Origin: Lachnospiraceae bacterium
GTDB lineage: Bacteria > Bacillota > Clostridia > Lachnospirales > Lachnospiraceae
DNA: 64,000 nucleotides
Assembly: GCA_910574195.1 (NCBI GenBank)
Contig: CAJTBF010000008.1
Location: 62,001-126,000, forward strand
Reading direction: 5' to 3'
In this document: piece after piece, positions 1 to 9,472 of the stretch
How positions within the stretch are numbered: position 1 is the stretch's first letter
How the letters are laid out: each line of letters opens with the position of its first letter
Notes under the pieces: model-generated
The model's database searches: none
Told to the model about the DNA's origin: nothing
The model's input: the letters and a program-made list of their open reading frames with translations, nothing else
Position numbers and translations under genes: made by a program

Positions 1-1874
1 TGCGGCATCTTTTCCGGCGCACCCTCTTCCGCCATCCGTTCCACCTTTTCATTAAATCCTTTCAGATCCCGAACATTGTGGCTTGCGAACAGATCATATC
101 GCTTCATCATCTCTGCCACAGCCCAGTTCAGGGCGCCTGCCGCTTTCTTCGGATCCGTGACAACCGGAATCATCAAATGCGGAATTCCGTTATAGATACT
201 TAATTCTACCACTTTTGGATCAATCATAATCAGCTTCACCTCTTCCGGATTCGCTTTATAAATAATACTCATGATCATGGTATTGATACAGACAGATTTC
301 CCGGAACCGGTAGAGCCCGCCACCAGAAGATGCGGCATTCTGGCAATATCGGCCACCACCGTTTTTCCGGCAATATCTTTTCCGATCGCAACGGTAATTT
401 TGGATTTGCTGTTTTGAAACTCACCGGATTCCAGAAGATCCCGCAGCATCACCGCCGTATTTTCGCTGTTTGGAACTTCGATTCCCACCGCTGCTTTTCC
501 CGGAATCGGTGCTTCAATCCGCAGATCCGTCACCGCCAGATTCAATTTGATATCGTCGGCAAGTCCCACAATCTTACTGACTTTCACCCCCTGCTCCGGC
601 TGCAGTTCATACCGGGTAACCGAAGGGCCGCAGCTTGCATTGGTCACATGCACCTTTACCCCAAAATTCTGCAATGTCTGCTCCAGTTTCTTCGCCGTGG
701 CACGCAGGTGTGTATCGGAGTCCCCGCCCGCTTTCTTCCCTCTTGTAAGCAGTTCTAAAGGCGGAATGGAATATTTCTTTTCCTGCTCCTTTGCTCTTTG
801 TCTTTCACTTTCTTTTGACGGCTCCCCGGAAGCAGACTCCGCTGCAAACAATTCTTCCAGATCCGATTCCGCCTGGCGATCCAACGCGGATTCTGCTTCT
901 GTCTTCCATCCTGCCGGATCCTCCTGTACTTCCGGTTCCTCCACAGGCAAAAGCGCTCTCTCTTCTTTTTCTTCCGCACATGTTGCTTTTTGCTCCTCAT
1001 CCAAAGCAGGTGCCGGCGGCCAGGCCCTATCTTCGGCGGCAGACCCGATTTCCAAAATTTCCCCTGCCGTATCGTCTGTCTCTGCCTGTATTTCCTCCGG
1101 CTCCACCGTCAGTTCCTGCACCTCCGGAGACTTTCTTTTCGTCAGCGTCGTGGCAAAGGAAACGCCGGATACCTTTCTCTTTCTCCCCGCCGCAGTCCCT
1201 TCCTGCTCTGTATTCTGCTCCAGACGCCTTCGTTCTTTTTCCTCCATCCGTTCTTCCCTGCGTTTTGCGGAACGGATCATCGAAGTTTCATGACGCTGTC
1301 TGGCTCCCTCATAAACCCTTCGTCCTCCATGTCCAAGCGGTTTTAATAAAGATTTCTCCGTAACCAGAATCATACAGATAATCCCCAACACGATCAACAC
1401 CACATAACTGCCGGCAACCCCGATTGCCGGACAGAGCAAAGAAACCAGACATCCGCCCAGAAAGCCGCCTGCGTTGCGATGCGCGCTGGCCTGCCGGTAA
1501 TAAGAAAGCAGACTGGTTCCCGGTGTGAACGGATTCATAATCAGTTCCAGCAAGGCACACAATATCACCAGCAATACCAGCAGCGCCCCTGCTTTTATGT
1601 AGGCGTGAGGATTCCCCTGATTCGAAACAAGGAACGCCGCCACGCCAAAGAATAAAATAGGTACCAGATACGCCATCCATCCGAATATTCCAAATAATAC
1701 GGACGAGCAAATCTCCCCTGCCAATCCGCCGAGTCCAAAATTACTGATCAGAATTAATATGCATACGGCCAGTATGCACAAAATAATGATTTCTTCCTGT
1801 AAACCGGAACTTTCCTGTGTCTTTTTCGTTCCGCTTTTCGTACCCTTTCTTTTTTTCGTTGACTTTGCAGCCAT
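1..1874 (-). CDS. ftsK: DNA translocase FtsK/SpoIIIE, C-terminus cut by window edge
   Basis: Hexameric DNA pump that clears chromosomes from the division or sporulation septum. The N-terminus is basic (AAKSTKKRKG), followed by four hydrophobic membrane segments in the first ~165 residues. A long acidic, Glu/Pro-rich linker follows, then the motor domain with a visible Walker A (AGSTGSGKSV). The reading frame runs off the left edge just after EEGAPEKMP, so Walker B and the gamma domain are outside. The ATG at 1872-1874 is preceded by a GGGGGA ribosome site. It lies 96 bases downstream of the ClpP-like gene tepA; the same pairing is known next to spoIIIE in Bacillus. Family assignment is firm; FtsK versus SpoIIIE naming is a matter of convention. 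Confidence 0.95.
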   Translation of the reverse strand, partial: MAAKSTKKRKGTKSGTKKTQESSGLQEEIIILCILAVCILILISNFGLGGLAGEICSSVLFGIFGWMAYLVPILFFGVAAFLVSNQGNPHAYIKAGALLVLLVILCALLELIMNPFTPGTSLLSYYRQASAHRNAGGFLGGCLVSLLCPAIGVAGSYVVLIVLGIICMILVTEKSLLKPLGHGGRRVYEGARQRHETSMIRSAKRREERMEEKERRRLEQNTEQEGTAAGRKRKVSGVSFATTLTKRKSPEVQELTVEPEEIQAETDDTAGEILEIGSAAEDRAWPPAPALDEEQKATCAEEKEERALLPVEEPEVQEDPAGWKTEAESALDRQAESDLEELFAAESASGEPSKESERQRAKEQEKKYSIPPLELLTRGKKAGGDSDTHLRATAKKLEQTLQNFGVKVHVTNASCGPSVTRYELQPEQGVKVSKIVGLADDIKLNLAVTDLRIEAPIPGKAAVGIEVPNSENTAVMLRDLLESGEFQNSKSKITVAIGKDIAGKTVVADIARMPHLLVAGSTGSGKSVCINTMIMSIIYKANPEEVKLIMIDPKVVELSIYNGIPHLMIPVVTDPKKAAGALNWAVAEMMKRYDLFASHNVRDLKGFNEKVERMAEEGAPEKMP

Positions 1875-1970
1875 AATACTTCCCCCTTGGTATTTAAACA
1901 TACTATATCAAGTATAGCATTTTTTTCCTCCTCTGTCATCAGCATTTTTTCAAAATATTTTTCCGTTCCA

Positions 1971-2687
1971 TTATGATCCCGACTCTTGCCGCTCCTTTTT
2001 CGCCGTAATCATTTCATGCAGTTTCTGCATAGCCTGGCTGATACCGCCTACTTCGTCAATCAAGCCTTCCCGTACCGCATCTTCGCCTTCCAGCATCGTT
2101 CCCACATCTTTTACGAGCTGTGTAGGATCCAGCATCAGCTCTTCCAACCGCTTCTGACTGATTTTAGAATGTTCCGCAATAAAGGTCGTAATTCGATCCT
2201 GGGTCCGTTCCATATTCCGATAACTCTGATATACTCCGATAAACATTCCGCTGGAACGCACCGGATGAATAATCATCGTCCCACTCGGCACAATAAAGGA
2301 GTAATCCGCCGAAACTGCCAGCGGTCCGCCGATGGAATGACTGCCGCCCAGCACAAGCGAAACCGTCGGTTTACTGAGGGAAGCAATCATTTCCGCAATC
2401 GCCAGTCCCGCTTCCACATCTCCTCCCAGTGTATTCAGAAGAATCAACACTCCTTCGATTTCCTCGCTGTCTTCTGCCTCGGCAAGACGGGGTAACAGAT
2501 GTTCGTATTTGGTTGCCTTTGTACTTCCGGATACCGCCTCGTGCCCTTCAATCTCTCCGATAATTGTCATCAGTTGAATCTTATGCTTTCCCGACCCCCG
2601 ATTCAATTCCAGTGTCCCCGTTTCTTTGATCTCCTCCCGCCGCTCTTCCTTTTTCTCCTGCTCCGCATTCTTCATCTCTTCTGTCAA
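1971..2687 (-). CDS. tepA: ClpP-like protease, TepA family
   Basis: Cytosolic serine protease of the ClpP/crotonase fold, related to B. subtilis TepA (translocation-enhancing protein). Visible family features are the GG-D-V-E-AGLAIAE oxyanion stretch, the nucleophile region GGSHSIGG and the catalytic His in MIIHPV. The N-terminal ~35 residues are highly charged. Start choice: an AGGAGG lies nine bases upstream of a TTG at 2685-2687, which I prefer. An upstream ATG at 2714 has no ribosome site, and an ATG at 2675 lies 21 bases from the AGGAGG. It sits directly upstream of ftsK and probably shares its transcript. Length (~238 aa) fits the family. Confidence 0.88.
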   Translation of the reverse strand: MTEEMKNAEQEKKEERREEIKETGTLELNRGSGKHKIQLMTIIGEIEGHEAVSGSTKATKYEHLLPRLAEAEDSEEIEGVLILLNTLGGDVEAGLAIAEMIASLSKPTVSLVLGGSHSIGGPLAVSADYSFIVPSGTMIIHPVRSSGMFIGVYQSYRNMERTQDRITTFIAEHSKISQKRLEELMLDPTQLVKDVGTMLEGEDAVREGLIDEVGGISQAMQKLHEMITAKKERQESGS

Positions 2688-2862
2688 TCTCACATACCTC
2701 CTGGTTCCCGGCATCCAAAATCTACTCCATTCATATGTGCATCCCTTCGGCGCAAAGATATCCCACCCGTCAGGAAAACAATAATTCTGTTTTGAAAAGA
2801 TACCATTTTATCTTCCTTAGTATGTGAAAGACAAAACAAATTATACCCAAAACACATCAAAT

Positions 2863-2890
2863 GTAACAGTTCAGATACCTTCACTGTTAC
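2863..2890. repeat. Short inverted repeat GTAACAGT / ACTGTTAC
   Basis: Perfect 8-base arms around a 12-base loop in the noncoding stretch between tepA and the metY terminator. Its left side contains the 12-mer GTAACAGTTCAG, which recurs at 10523-10534 (minus) and 52331-52342 (plus). A related GTAACA/TGTTAC hairpin lies at 36858-36888. Function unknown. Confidence 0.5.
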
Positions 2891-2934
2891 AGGCATCCGA
2901 CCATTAAAAATCACTTTGCGATGGGCCGGCGGAT

Positions 2935-2976
2935 ATAAAAAATGGTATGAATGTAAATTGTATACATCCATACCAT
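2935..2976 (-). terminator. Intrinsic terminator after metY
   Basis: On the minus strand a stem of about 14 pairs (ATGGTATG-G-ATGTA with its complement, one G-U) is followed by TTTTTTAT. It begins six bases after the metY stop codon. Confidence 0.85.
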
Positions 2977-2981
2977 CTGCG

Positions 2982-4256
2982 TCAAAGCAATGCCTGCTCC
3001 ACATCCGCAATAATATCTTCTACATTTTCAATTCCCACACTAAAACGAATCAGATCCGGCTGTACGCCCGCTTCCAATAACTCTTTGTCATTCATCTGCC
3101 GATGGGTATGGCTTGCCGGATGCAAAACACAGCTTCTTGCATCCGCCACATGCGTCACGATTGCAACCAGTTTCAGTTTATCCATCATTGCCACGGCGGC
3201 ATCTCGCCCTCCCTTTAATCCGAAAGTAAGAACACCGCAGCTTCCGCCCGGCATATATTTCTGCGCAAGCGCATAATATGGATCCCCCTCCAGGGACGGG
3301 AAAGAAACCCAGGCCACTTTTTCATGTCCTTTCAGATAGGAAGCCACCTTCCATGCATTCTCACAGTGCCGGGGCATCCGAAGATGCAGCGTCTCCAGCC
3401 CCAGATTCAAAAGAAACGCGTTCTGCGGAGACTGAATGGATCCAAGATCCCGCATAAGCTGTGCCGTAGCCTTGGTGATATAGGCGCCTTTTCCAAACTT
3501 CTGTGTATATACAATCCCGTGATAGGTCTCGTCCGGAGTGGTCAGTCCCGGAAACTTTTCCCCATGCGCTTCCCAGTCAAAATTCCCGCTGTCCACGATG
3601 GCGCCTCCCACACAGGTTGCGTGACCGTCCATATATTTTGTCGTGGAATGTGTCACAATGTCCGCCCCCCACTCAATGGGGCGACAGTTGATCGGCGTCG
3701 CAAACGTATTATCCACGATCAGCGGAACTCCATGCGCATGTGCCGCTGCCGCAAACTTCTCCAGATCCAGCACCACCAGAGCCGGATTGGCAATGGTTTC
3801 CCCAAACACGGCTTTGGTGTTCTCCTGAAACGCCGCTTCCAGTTCTTCCGGCGTACAATCGGGATCCACAAAAGTGGCTTCCACTCCCATCTTCCGGATC
3901 GTATGGGCATACAGATTATAGGTACCGCCATAAATGGCAGATGCACAGACAATATGATCGCCGGCTTCCACAATATTCATAATCGCATAAAAATTCGCCG
4001 CCTGACCGGAAGACGTCAGCATAGCGGCCGCGCCTCCCTCCAGATCACAGATTTTCGCCGCTACCGCGTCATTGGTCGGATTCTGCAGCCGGGTATAAAA
4101 ATATCCCGCTTCTTCCAGATCAAACAGGCGGCCCATCTGTTCACTGCTTGTATAGCGAAACGTCGTACTCTGATAAATCGGCAGCACGCGGGCTTCCCCG
4201 TTCCCCGGTTCATATCCGGACTGCACACACTTTGTCTCCATCCTAAAATCACTCAT
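2982..4256 (-). CDS. metY: O-acetylhomoserine sulfhydrylase (PLP, Cys/Met metabolism)
   Basis: PLP enzyme of the Cys/Met metabolism family that makes homocysteine from O-acetylhomoserine and sulfide in methionine synthesis. The substrate-loop Tyr/Arg region (YFYTRLQNPT), the cofactor stretch SSGQAAN, the DNTFATP motif and the PLP lysine in HSTTKYMDGH are all present. Length (~424 aa) is typical of MetY rather than the shorter MetB/MetC. The start is the ATG at 4254-4256, with AGGAGG at good spacing; an upstream in-frame ATG at 4289 lacks one. It starts 47 bases after yebC, so read-through from yebC is possible. No SAM riboswitch or T-box is visible upstream. A methionine gamma-lyase activity cannot be excluded from sequence. 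Confidence 0.88.
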   Translation of the reverse strand: MSDFRMETKCVQSGYEPGNGEARVLPIYQSTTFRYTSSEQMGRLFDLEEAGYFYTRLQNPTNDAVAAKICDLEGGAAAMLTSSGQAANFYAIMNIVEAGDHIVCASAIYGGTYNLYAHTIRKMGVEATFVDPDCTPEELEAAFQENTKAVFGETIANPALVVLDLEKFAAAAHAHGVPLIVDNTFATPINCRPIEWGADIVTHSTTKYMDGHATCVGGAIVDSGNFDWEAHGEKFPGLTTPDETYHGIVYTQKFGKGAYITKATAQLMRDLGSIQSPQNAFLLNLGLETLHLRMPRHCENAWKVASYLKGHEKVAWVSFPSLEGDPYYALAQKYMPGGSCGVLTFGLKGGRDAAVAMMDKLKLVAIVTHVADARSCVLHPASHTHRQMNDKELLEAGVQPDLIRFSVGIENVEDIIADVEQALL

Positions 4257-4303
4257 GTTTTTTCCTCCTGGAAAGTTTCCGTACTTCAAAAATCTTCCTT
4301 TTT

Positions 4304-5038
4304 CTATTCTTCACTCCAATTATGGTATACATCCTGTACATCATCATCTTCTTCCAGAAGATCCAGCGTCTTCTGGATATTTTTGATATCCTCCTCACTG
4401 GTCAGCTCCACATATGTCTGCGGAATCATGGTGACTTCTGCCTCCGCCATGGGAATCCCGGCCTCTTCCAGTTTCAGACGTACCTCGCTGAACTCCGCGG
4501 GATCCGTCAGAATCTCATAACTTTCTTCTTCCTCGGAAAAATCTTCTGCTCCGGCATCCAGCGCCAGCATCATCAACTCATCTGCATCCATCTCGCACGC
4601 TTCTTTTTCCACAAAGATCTGTCCCTTCTCGTCAAACATAAAAGACACACATCCCGGAGTTCCCACATTCCCGTTTCCTTTTGTAAATGCGCTTCTCACA
4701 TTGGAAGCCGTCCGGTTCTTATTATCCGTCAGTGTCCGGACAATAATTGCCGTTCCATTGGGACCATATCCCTCATATGTAATATGTTCGTAATTATCTG
4801 CCGCTCCCTCGCCCGCCGCTTTCTTTATGTTTCTGTCAATGGTGTCGTTCGGCATATTATTGGACTTTGCCTTTGCAATCACATCCCGAAGCCGGCTGTT
4901 ATTCGCCGGATCCGGTCCGCCGCCCTCTTTCACCGCCACGGCAAGTTCCCGTCCGATCTTTGTAAAAATCTTCCCCTTCGCTGCATCATTCTTTTCTTTT
5001 TTGTGCTTAATATTCGCAAACTTTGAATGTCCTGACAT
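4304..5038 (-). CDS. yebC: YebC/PmpR (TACO1) family protein
   Basis: Member of the YebC/PmpR/TACO1 family of cytosolic proteins, known as transcriptional regulators and, more recently, as factors that relieve ribosome stalling. The N-terminus ([14 protein letters not shown]) is the family signature, followed by [12 protein letters not shown], and the acidic C-terminal domain ends in [10 protein letters not shown]. Length of 244 aa is standard. GAGGAG lies upstream of the ATG at 5036-5038. A candidate promoter lies at 5126-5154. metY follows closely on the same strand. Confidence 0.95.
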   Translation of the reverse strand: MSGHSKFANIKHKKEKNDAAKGKIFTKIGRELAVAVKEGGGPDPANNSRLRDVIAKAKSNNMPNDTIDRNIKKAAGEGAADNYEHITYEGYGPNGTAIIVRTLTDNKNRTASNVRSAFTKGNGNVGTPGCVSFMFDEKGQIFVEKEACEMDADELMMLALDAGAEDFSEEEESYEILTDPAEFSEVRLKLEEAGIPMAEAEVTMIPQTYVELTSEEDIKNIQKTLDLLEEDDDVQDVYHNWSEE

Positions 5039-5125
5039 CTCTCACAATCTCCTCTTTCTCCCTGATTGTACCCTGTTTTCTGCCGGGTAACTCCAAGCCC
5101 GTCTAAGGCAACACATATCTTATTT

Positions 5126-5154
5126 AGTTTACCACTCTTTTTTTTATCTGTAAA
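5126..5154 (-). promoter_or_regulatory. Candidate promoter for yebC
   Basis: Minus-strand TTTACA, 17-base spacer, TAAACT about 90 bases upstream of the yebC start. The match is moderate, and the AT-rich context raises the chance of a false hit. Confidence 0.4.
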
Positions 5155-5207
5155 GTATTTGTCCGTTATGTCCAATATTTATGGTATCTATTCGGCCTGT
5201 TCTTTTT

Positions 5208-7532
5208 TTACAATTCATTGATTGTTTCAGTTATGGCCATGTTACGAATCCGTTTTGCAGGAGCGTATACTGCCATGGCCGCACAGGCCATCATAAATAC
5301 AACAATGATACAAAGCATTGCCACCGGAGGATGCCATATCTTTCCGAAATACCGGGTAATCAGCAGGGTATGCAGGAAATAACTGAGCGGCAGGCCGATT
5401 CCGCATCCGGCCGCGAGACCGGACACGACATAGGTAAATGCTTCCGCCGTGATCATCCTGGTAAGCTGTCCGCTGTCCATGCCCACTGCCCGCATGACGC
5501 CGTATTGTTTTGTCCGCGCCGCCACACTGATGGAAATACTGCTAATAATATAGAACAGGCTGACCATCCCGATAATTGCCAGAAAGCCGTAGACACCCAC
5601 CTGTATAAAAAGATAAGTGGTATTAATTTCCTCGGTTTGGGCTCTCCCATCTGAAAAAATCACATCGCTGCCGGCAAGCTCACTGATCTGCCGTACTGTC
5701 TCATCATCCGCATCGCCTCCAAGCTGCACGCCGACCATCGTAAGTCCCTGCTCTCCGGTCAGTCTTTCAAAGGTTTCCTGAGAACAGATGACAAGCCGCT
5801 CTCCCGGAAACACGGCACCTGTAACAGAACAAGTGATTGTAACCTCTTTTCCCGCAACCTGAACCGTATCTCCTACTTTCAGAGGATTATCTTTATTATA
5901 AACAGTCATAACCTTATCGCTGTCCCCATAAGTGTCAGACAAATCCCCTTCCACCACCTCATCTTTTACACTTTCCAATAAAAACTCATCGTAGGACTCC
6001 AGATTAATATGATCAATTCCCTGACGCGAAGAGACGGCCGGAACATGATCCAGATAGGCGGTTCCAAAGGCGCTCTTAACACCCGGGATCTTAAGCGCCT
6101 TCTCTTTTACATCCTGTTCAAGTACCAGCGCGTTGGCATAACCGTTCAGGGTAATATCCGGCTGCCAGGATTTCAGCGACGGCATCAGCCCCTCTGCAAA
6201 ATCCAGGCCAACCTTGAAACACAGAATCAGGATAATCATAAGTGCAAAAGAGGCTGTCATCAGAAACCAGTTCCTTTTAGAGGCAATTGCATGATGGATG
6301 CCCAGCGTTTTTTCTACTCTTCCCACTTCCCTTTTGATCGCGCGCCGCCTGGCCGGGACGATTTCTGAATTACCGGAAACCGCCGCCACAGGGGAAACTT
6401 TGGCCGCTCTCTTTGCAGGCGACTGCGCCGCCAGCAAAACAGTGACAATACCGACCAATACGCCGCTTAACAGTCCGACAGGACTTATGGTAAATACCGG
6501 CATGGCGGCAAACTCTCCCCCGATTCCATAGCGCATGTATGCGCATATCCCAAAGCTTACCAGCGTGCCTGAGATGACCCCCGCAGGAACGGCCGTCTTG
6601 CACCAGTTCAGTGCTTCCAGCCTCACAAACTTGATGATCTGCCGGCGGCTTGCGCCGACACAGCGCATCATGCCAAAGAATTTTGTCCGCTGAGATATAT
6701 TACTGTTCAGGCTTCCGGAAATCATCAATACTCCCGCCAGCAATATCATGACAAACGCCGCTGCCGCCATTCCATATATATTTTGTATATTCTTATTCTT
6801 ACTTTGTCCTGAAAGTCCCATCGTGGCAGTATTTTCAGAAATATTCTCCTCTGTCAGGCCATATTGCTCCCTGATCTCTGCGGCGGTTTCGGAAGATGCC
6901 TCCTGAAACTGCACATAACAGGATGGATGTTCCTCGCTTCCATTTGCCGTCATGATCCCATGATACGCATCTCTTGTCATATACACAGCCACCATATACG
7001 TCTGCCCCCTGTAATACTCTTTATCATCAGAGCCAAAACCGGATACAGTAAAAGCCGTATCCCCGGCAGGCGTATGCACCGTCACCGTATCGCCAATCTG
7101 CACATCCAAAGCAAATTTTGCATTGCTGCTTAACATCACTTCGTTATCGTTCTGCAAAATACCGCCCTCTTCAAGCGCATTGACAAGCTGCGTGATATAG
7201 GTTTCATCCACGCCATACAAAGCAGCTTTCTTTTCATTGATATCATAGGGCTGATCTCCGTCCACATTAAAGGATTCACACCAGCCGGCAGCTTCGACAT
7301 CCGGGCGTCCCTTGATTTCTTCTGCAGTTTCCTGTGAAATACCGTCAATTCGGATATGCCAGTTCCCGTGTTTCTCCTGCATGTATCTGCTCTCTGCCCG
7401 AAGAGATAGTTCCGCTATACTGAAAATAGCCGTGACAAGAAACACCGAGATGATAATGCACAGAAGCGTCATACGATTCTGCCTTCTGTGTACACGTGCA
7501 GAAATCGGAATCAGGCTGAGATAACTTTTCAT
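5208..7532 (-). CDS. FtsX-like ABC transporter permease (two FtsX domains)
   Basis: Integral membrane component of an ABC exporter. A membrane helix near the N-terminus (LLCIIISVFLVTAIFSIA) is followed by an extracellular MacB-like domain. A first FtsX block carries the MRCVGASRRQI motif. After a second single helix and ectodomain comes a second FtsX block with MRAVGMDSGQL. Length of 774 aa fits the two-module FtsX permeases that work with bacitracin/lantibiotic-type ATPases. The ATG at 7530-7532 overlaps the TGA of the ATPase gene (ATGA), indicating translational coupling; AAGGAG lies seven bases upstream. The cognate two-component system lies upstream on the same strand. The substrate is unknown; peptide antibiotic detoxification is an inference from architecture and context. 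Confidence 0.88.
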   Translation of the reverse strand: MKSYLSLIPISARVHRRQNRMTLLCIIISVFLVTAIFSIAELSLRAESRYMQEKHGNWHIRIDGISQETAEEIKGRPDVEAAGWCESFNVDGDQPYDINEKKAALYGVDETYITQLVNALEEGGILQNDNEVMLSSNAKFALDVQIGDTVTVHTPAGDTAFTVSGFGSDDKEYYRGQTYMVAVYMTRDAYHGIMTANGSEEHPSCYVQFQEASSETAAEIREQYGLTEENISENTATMGLSGQSKNKNIQNIYGMAAAAFVMILLAGVLMISGSLNSNISQRTKFFGMMRCVGASRRQIIKFVRLEALNWCKTAVPAGVISGTLVSFGICAYMRYGIGGEFAAMPVFTISPVGLLSGVLVGIVTVLLAAQSPAKRAAKVSPVAAVSGNSEIVPARRRAIKREVGRVEKTLGIHHAIASKRNWFLMTASFALMIILILCFKVGLDFAEGLMPSLKSWQPDITLNGYANALVLEQDVKEKALKIPGVKSAFGTAYLDHVPAVSSRQGIDHINLESYDEFLLESVKDEVVEGDLSDTYGDSDKVMTVYNKDNPLKVGDTVQVAGKEVTITCSVTGAVFPGERLVICSQETFERLTGEQGLTMVGVQLGGDADDETVRQISELAGSDVIFSDGRAQTEEINTTYLFIQVGVYGFLAIIGMVSLFYIISSISISVAARTKQYGVMRAVGMDSGQLTRMITAEAFTYVVSGLAAGCGIGLPLSYFLHTLLITRYFGKIWHPPVAMLCIIVVFMMACAAMAVYAPAKRIRNMAITETINEL

Positions 7533-8263
7533 TTCCTGTCTCCTTTCCATTCCGATCCGCGTGAAGCATACGTCCCCCGGACGTCCTGCACCCTCCCAAA
7601 ATCTGTCATTTTTCCGTCCGATACCTGTAAGATCCGGTCCGCTGTCTGTGCGATGCCCTTGCTGTGGGTGATCATAATGATCGTCTGTTCATATTTTTTT
7701 GAAGCTTCTTTTAAGAGTCCGATGACCTCCCGGCTGTTCTGCGTATCCAGGTTCCCGGTTGGCTCGTCCGCCAGGATGAGGGCGGGACGGGTAATCAGCG
7801 CCCGTCCGATTGCCACTCTCTGCTGCTGACCGCCTGAGAGCTGGCTTGGCAGGTGATGCCGGCGTTCCGTAAGATTTAATACTGCCAGCAGTTCCTCCAG
7901 GTATCTCTGGTTTGGCTTCTGGTAATCGAGCAATACCGGAAAGATGATATTCTGTTCCACCGTCAGTTCCGGAATCAGATTGAAGCTCTGGAAAATAAAC
8001 CCGATATTCCTGCGCCGAAAAACGGTAAGGGGTTTCTCCTTCATCGCAAAGATATCTTTATTACCGATATATACTTTGCCAAAGGAAGGCGTATCTAACG
8101 CGCCGACCATATTAAGAAGGGTACTCTTTCCGGAACCGGACTCCCCGACAATTGCCACAAATTCTCCTTTCGGCACCGAAAAACTAACTTTTTTCAGGGC
8201 ATGTACAGCGGTATCGCCCTCCCCATAGACTTTAGAAATTGATTTTACTTCCAATAAATTCAC
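7529..8263 (-). CDS. ABC transporter ATP-binding protein (LolD/FtsE/BceA-like)
   Basis: ATPase that drives the adjacent FtsX permease. Walker A (GESGSGKST), Q-loop (FIFQSFNL), signature (LSGGQQQRVAIGRAL), Walker B (LILADEPTGNLD) and H-loop (MITHSK) are all intact. The start is taken as the GTG at 8261-8263 (VNLLEVKS), which has AGAGGTG eight bases upstream; an in-frame ATG at 8350 would fall within the leader hairpin and operator region. The length of 244 aa then fits the family. It is preceded by palindromic regulatory sequence and a large hairpin, so it may be transcribed separately from the two-component genes. Confidence 0.9.
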   Translation of the reverse strand: MNLLEVKSISKVYGEGDTAVHALKKVSFSVPKGEFVAIVGESGSGKSTLLNMVGALDTPSFGKVYIGNKDIFAMKEKPLTVFRRRNIGFIFQSFNLIPELTVEQNIIFPVLLDYQKPNQRYLEELLAVLNLTERRHHLPSQLSGGQQQRVAIGRALITRPALILADEPTGNLDTQNSREVIGLLKEASKKYEQTIIMITHSKGIAQTADRILQVSDGKMTDFGRVQDVRGTYASRGSEWKGDRK

Positions 8264-8295
8264 AGATACAACACCTCTTTCTTCATATAAAAATT

Positions 8296-8337
8296 CGTAC
8301 ACTGAAAATGAATCCGGGACTTCACTTTCAATGTACG
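8296..8337 (-). promoter_or_regulatory. Leader hairpin upstream of the ABC operon
   Basis: Arms of 16 bases (CGTACACTGAAAATGA and near-complement, 14 of 16 matching) surround a 10-base loop. On the minus strand the hairpin is followed by AATTTTTATAT. It lies between the operator region and the ATPase start, so it could be an attenuator or a processing site; it could also terminate the histidine kinase transcript. Confidence 0.55.
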
Positions 8338-8361
8338 AAAATCCTAGCACGCAAACCCTAC

Positions 8362-8394
8362 TGTAATATTACAATCACCCTACAATTTTGTAGG
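8362..8394. promoter_or_regulatory. Palindromic operator region for the ABC operon
   Basis: Two adjacent perfect palindromes, TGTAATATTACA (8362-8373) and CCTACAATTTTGTAGG (8379-8394), lie between the histidine kinase stop and the ATPase gene. The minus strand also reads as a TGTAGGG/AGTAGGG direct repeat. A binding site for the neighbouring response regulator is the natural inference. Confidence 0.5.
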
Positions 8395-8435
8395 ATTCCA
8401 TTTTCAAGGGGCGGTAATGCATGCTTATTGAACTG

Positions 8436-9464
8436 CTATTGTTCAATAAGATATAGATAGAATGCCGTGCCATCCCCCGGCTCACTGTCAACCGCAATGC
8501 TTCCCCCATGCGCTTCTATAATTGATTTCGCAAGAGGCAGGCCAAGCCCGGTCCCTTGCGTGTCCTTGGAATACCGGCTTCGGTAAAACCTCTTGAAGAT
8601 ATAGTGCAGATCCTCCGGATGGATTCCGCTTCCGTTATCTTTTACCGTAATCTGGAGCTCAGACGCTGACAGTTTCCATTCAATCCTGACAAAATCCCCT
8701 TTTTCCGTATGATCCAAAGCATTTTTTACAATATTTCCCACTGCCTCCATCAGCCAGTTACGGTCGCAGATAAAATCAATAGATTCATCTCCCACAAGGA
8801 GGATCTCTTTCCCCTCCTGCCCTGCACGGAAGAAAAACTGGTTTTTTATGCACTCCATCATCTCAGATATATTTTCCGCCGTTTTCATCATCACAATCGT
8901 ACCAGCATCAAATTTTGAGATTTTCAGCAGGTTCTGCACCAGCGTATCAATCCTTTCCAGTTCCTGTTCTGAAAAATCAGCAAACTCTTTGATGGCAGGT
9001 ATACTCTCTGCCTCTCCCTGTATGATCCCGTTATAGATATTTAAAGCGGCCAAAGGCGTCTTTAGCTGGTGGGATATGTCTAAAATTGTATTTTTCAGGA
9101 ACTCTTTTTCCTTCCCCTCATTTTCAATGTGGGCGTTCAGGATAGCAACCAATGAATTCACTTCATGGAACAGTCTGTATAGCTCGCCCTCGTCGTTGCA
9201 CTCAATCGTAACATTTTTGTTGCCTGATATATATTCTGTAATCTGCTCTATCGCATTTTCCATGATTTTGTGCTGCTCTTTGAAATACACATAGCAGAAT
9301 AGCAGTATTACAGCCACCATACACAAGCCGCAAACGATGATGTAATACGCCGCATTTTCAACTTCAAAGGCTGCGAACAACACGGAAATCAATGTAAAAG
9401 CTATGGCACACCATAAGATACCGGCAAAAAGGAAGCGGATCTTTCGGTTTACAAATATTTTCAT
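8436..9464 (-). CDS. Sensor histidine kinase
   Basis: Membrane sensor kinase. Two membrane helices (about residues 9-33 and 40-61) are joined by a very short extracellular loop, as in intramembrane-sensing kinases. The phosphoacceptor His is in DISHQLKTPLAAL (about residue 132). The N box (NIVKNALDHT), G1 (DNGSGI) and G2 (GTGLGLPLAKS) are present. The start is set at the ATG at 9462-9464, which has TGAGGT upstream; an in-frame ATG at 9491 lies inside the response regulator gene without a ribosome site. The response regulator stop lies just upstream. The near absence of an ectodomain suggests it senses the state of its transporter rather than a free ligand; this is inferred. Confidence 0.92.
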   Translation of the reverse strand: MKIFVNRKIRFLFAGILWCAIAFTLISVLFAAFEVENAAYYIIVCGLCMVAVILLFCYVYFKEQHKIMENAIEQITEYISGNKNVTIECNDEGELYRLFHEVNSLVAILNAHIENEGKEKEFLKNTILDISHQLKTPLAALNIYNGIIQGEAESIPAIKEFADFSEQELERIDTLVQNLLKISKFDAGTIVMMKTAENISEMMECIKNQFFFRAGQEGKEILLVGDESIDFICDRNWLMEAVGNIVKNALDHTEKGDFVRIEWKLSASELQITVKDNGSGIHPEDLHYIFKRFYRSRYSKDTQGTGLGLPLAKSIIEAHGGSIAVDSEPGDGTAFYLYLIEQ

Positions 9465-9472
9465 CCTGTACC

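Noticed and set aside
4257-4303. SAM riboswitch before metY
   Set aside because: Only 47 bases separate yebC and metY.
3324-4520. Plus-strand frame of about 398 codons across metY and yebC
   Set aside because: It crosses two real minus-strand genes and their spacer; no family resemblance.
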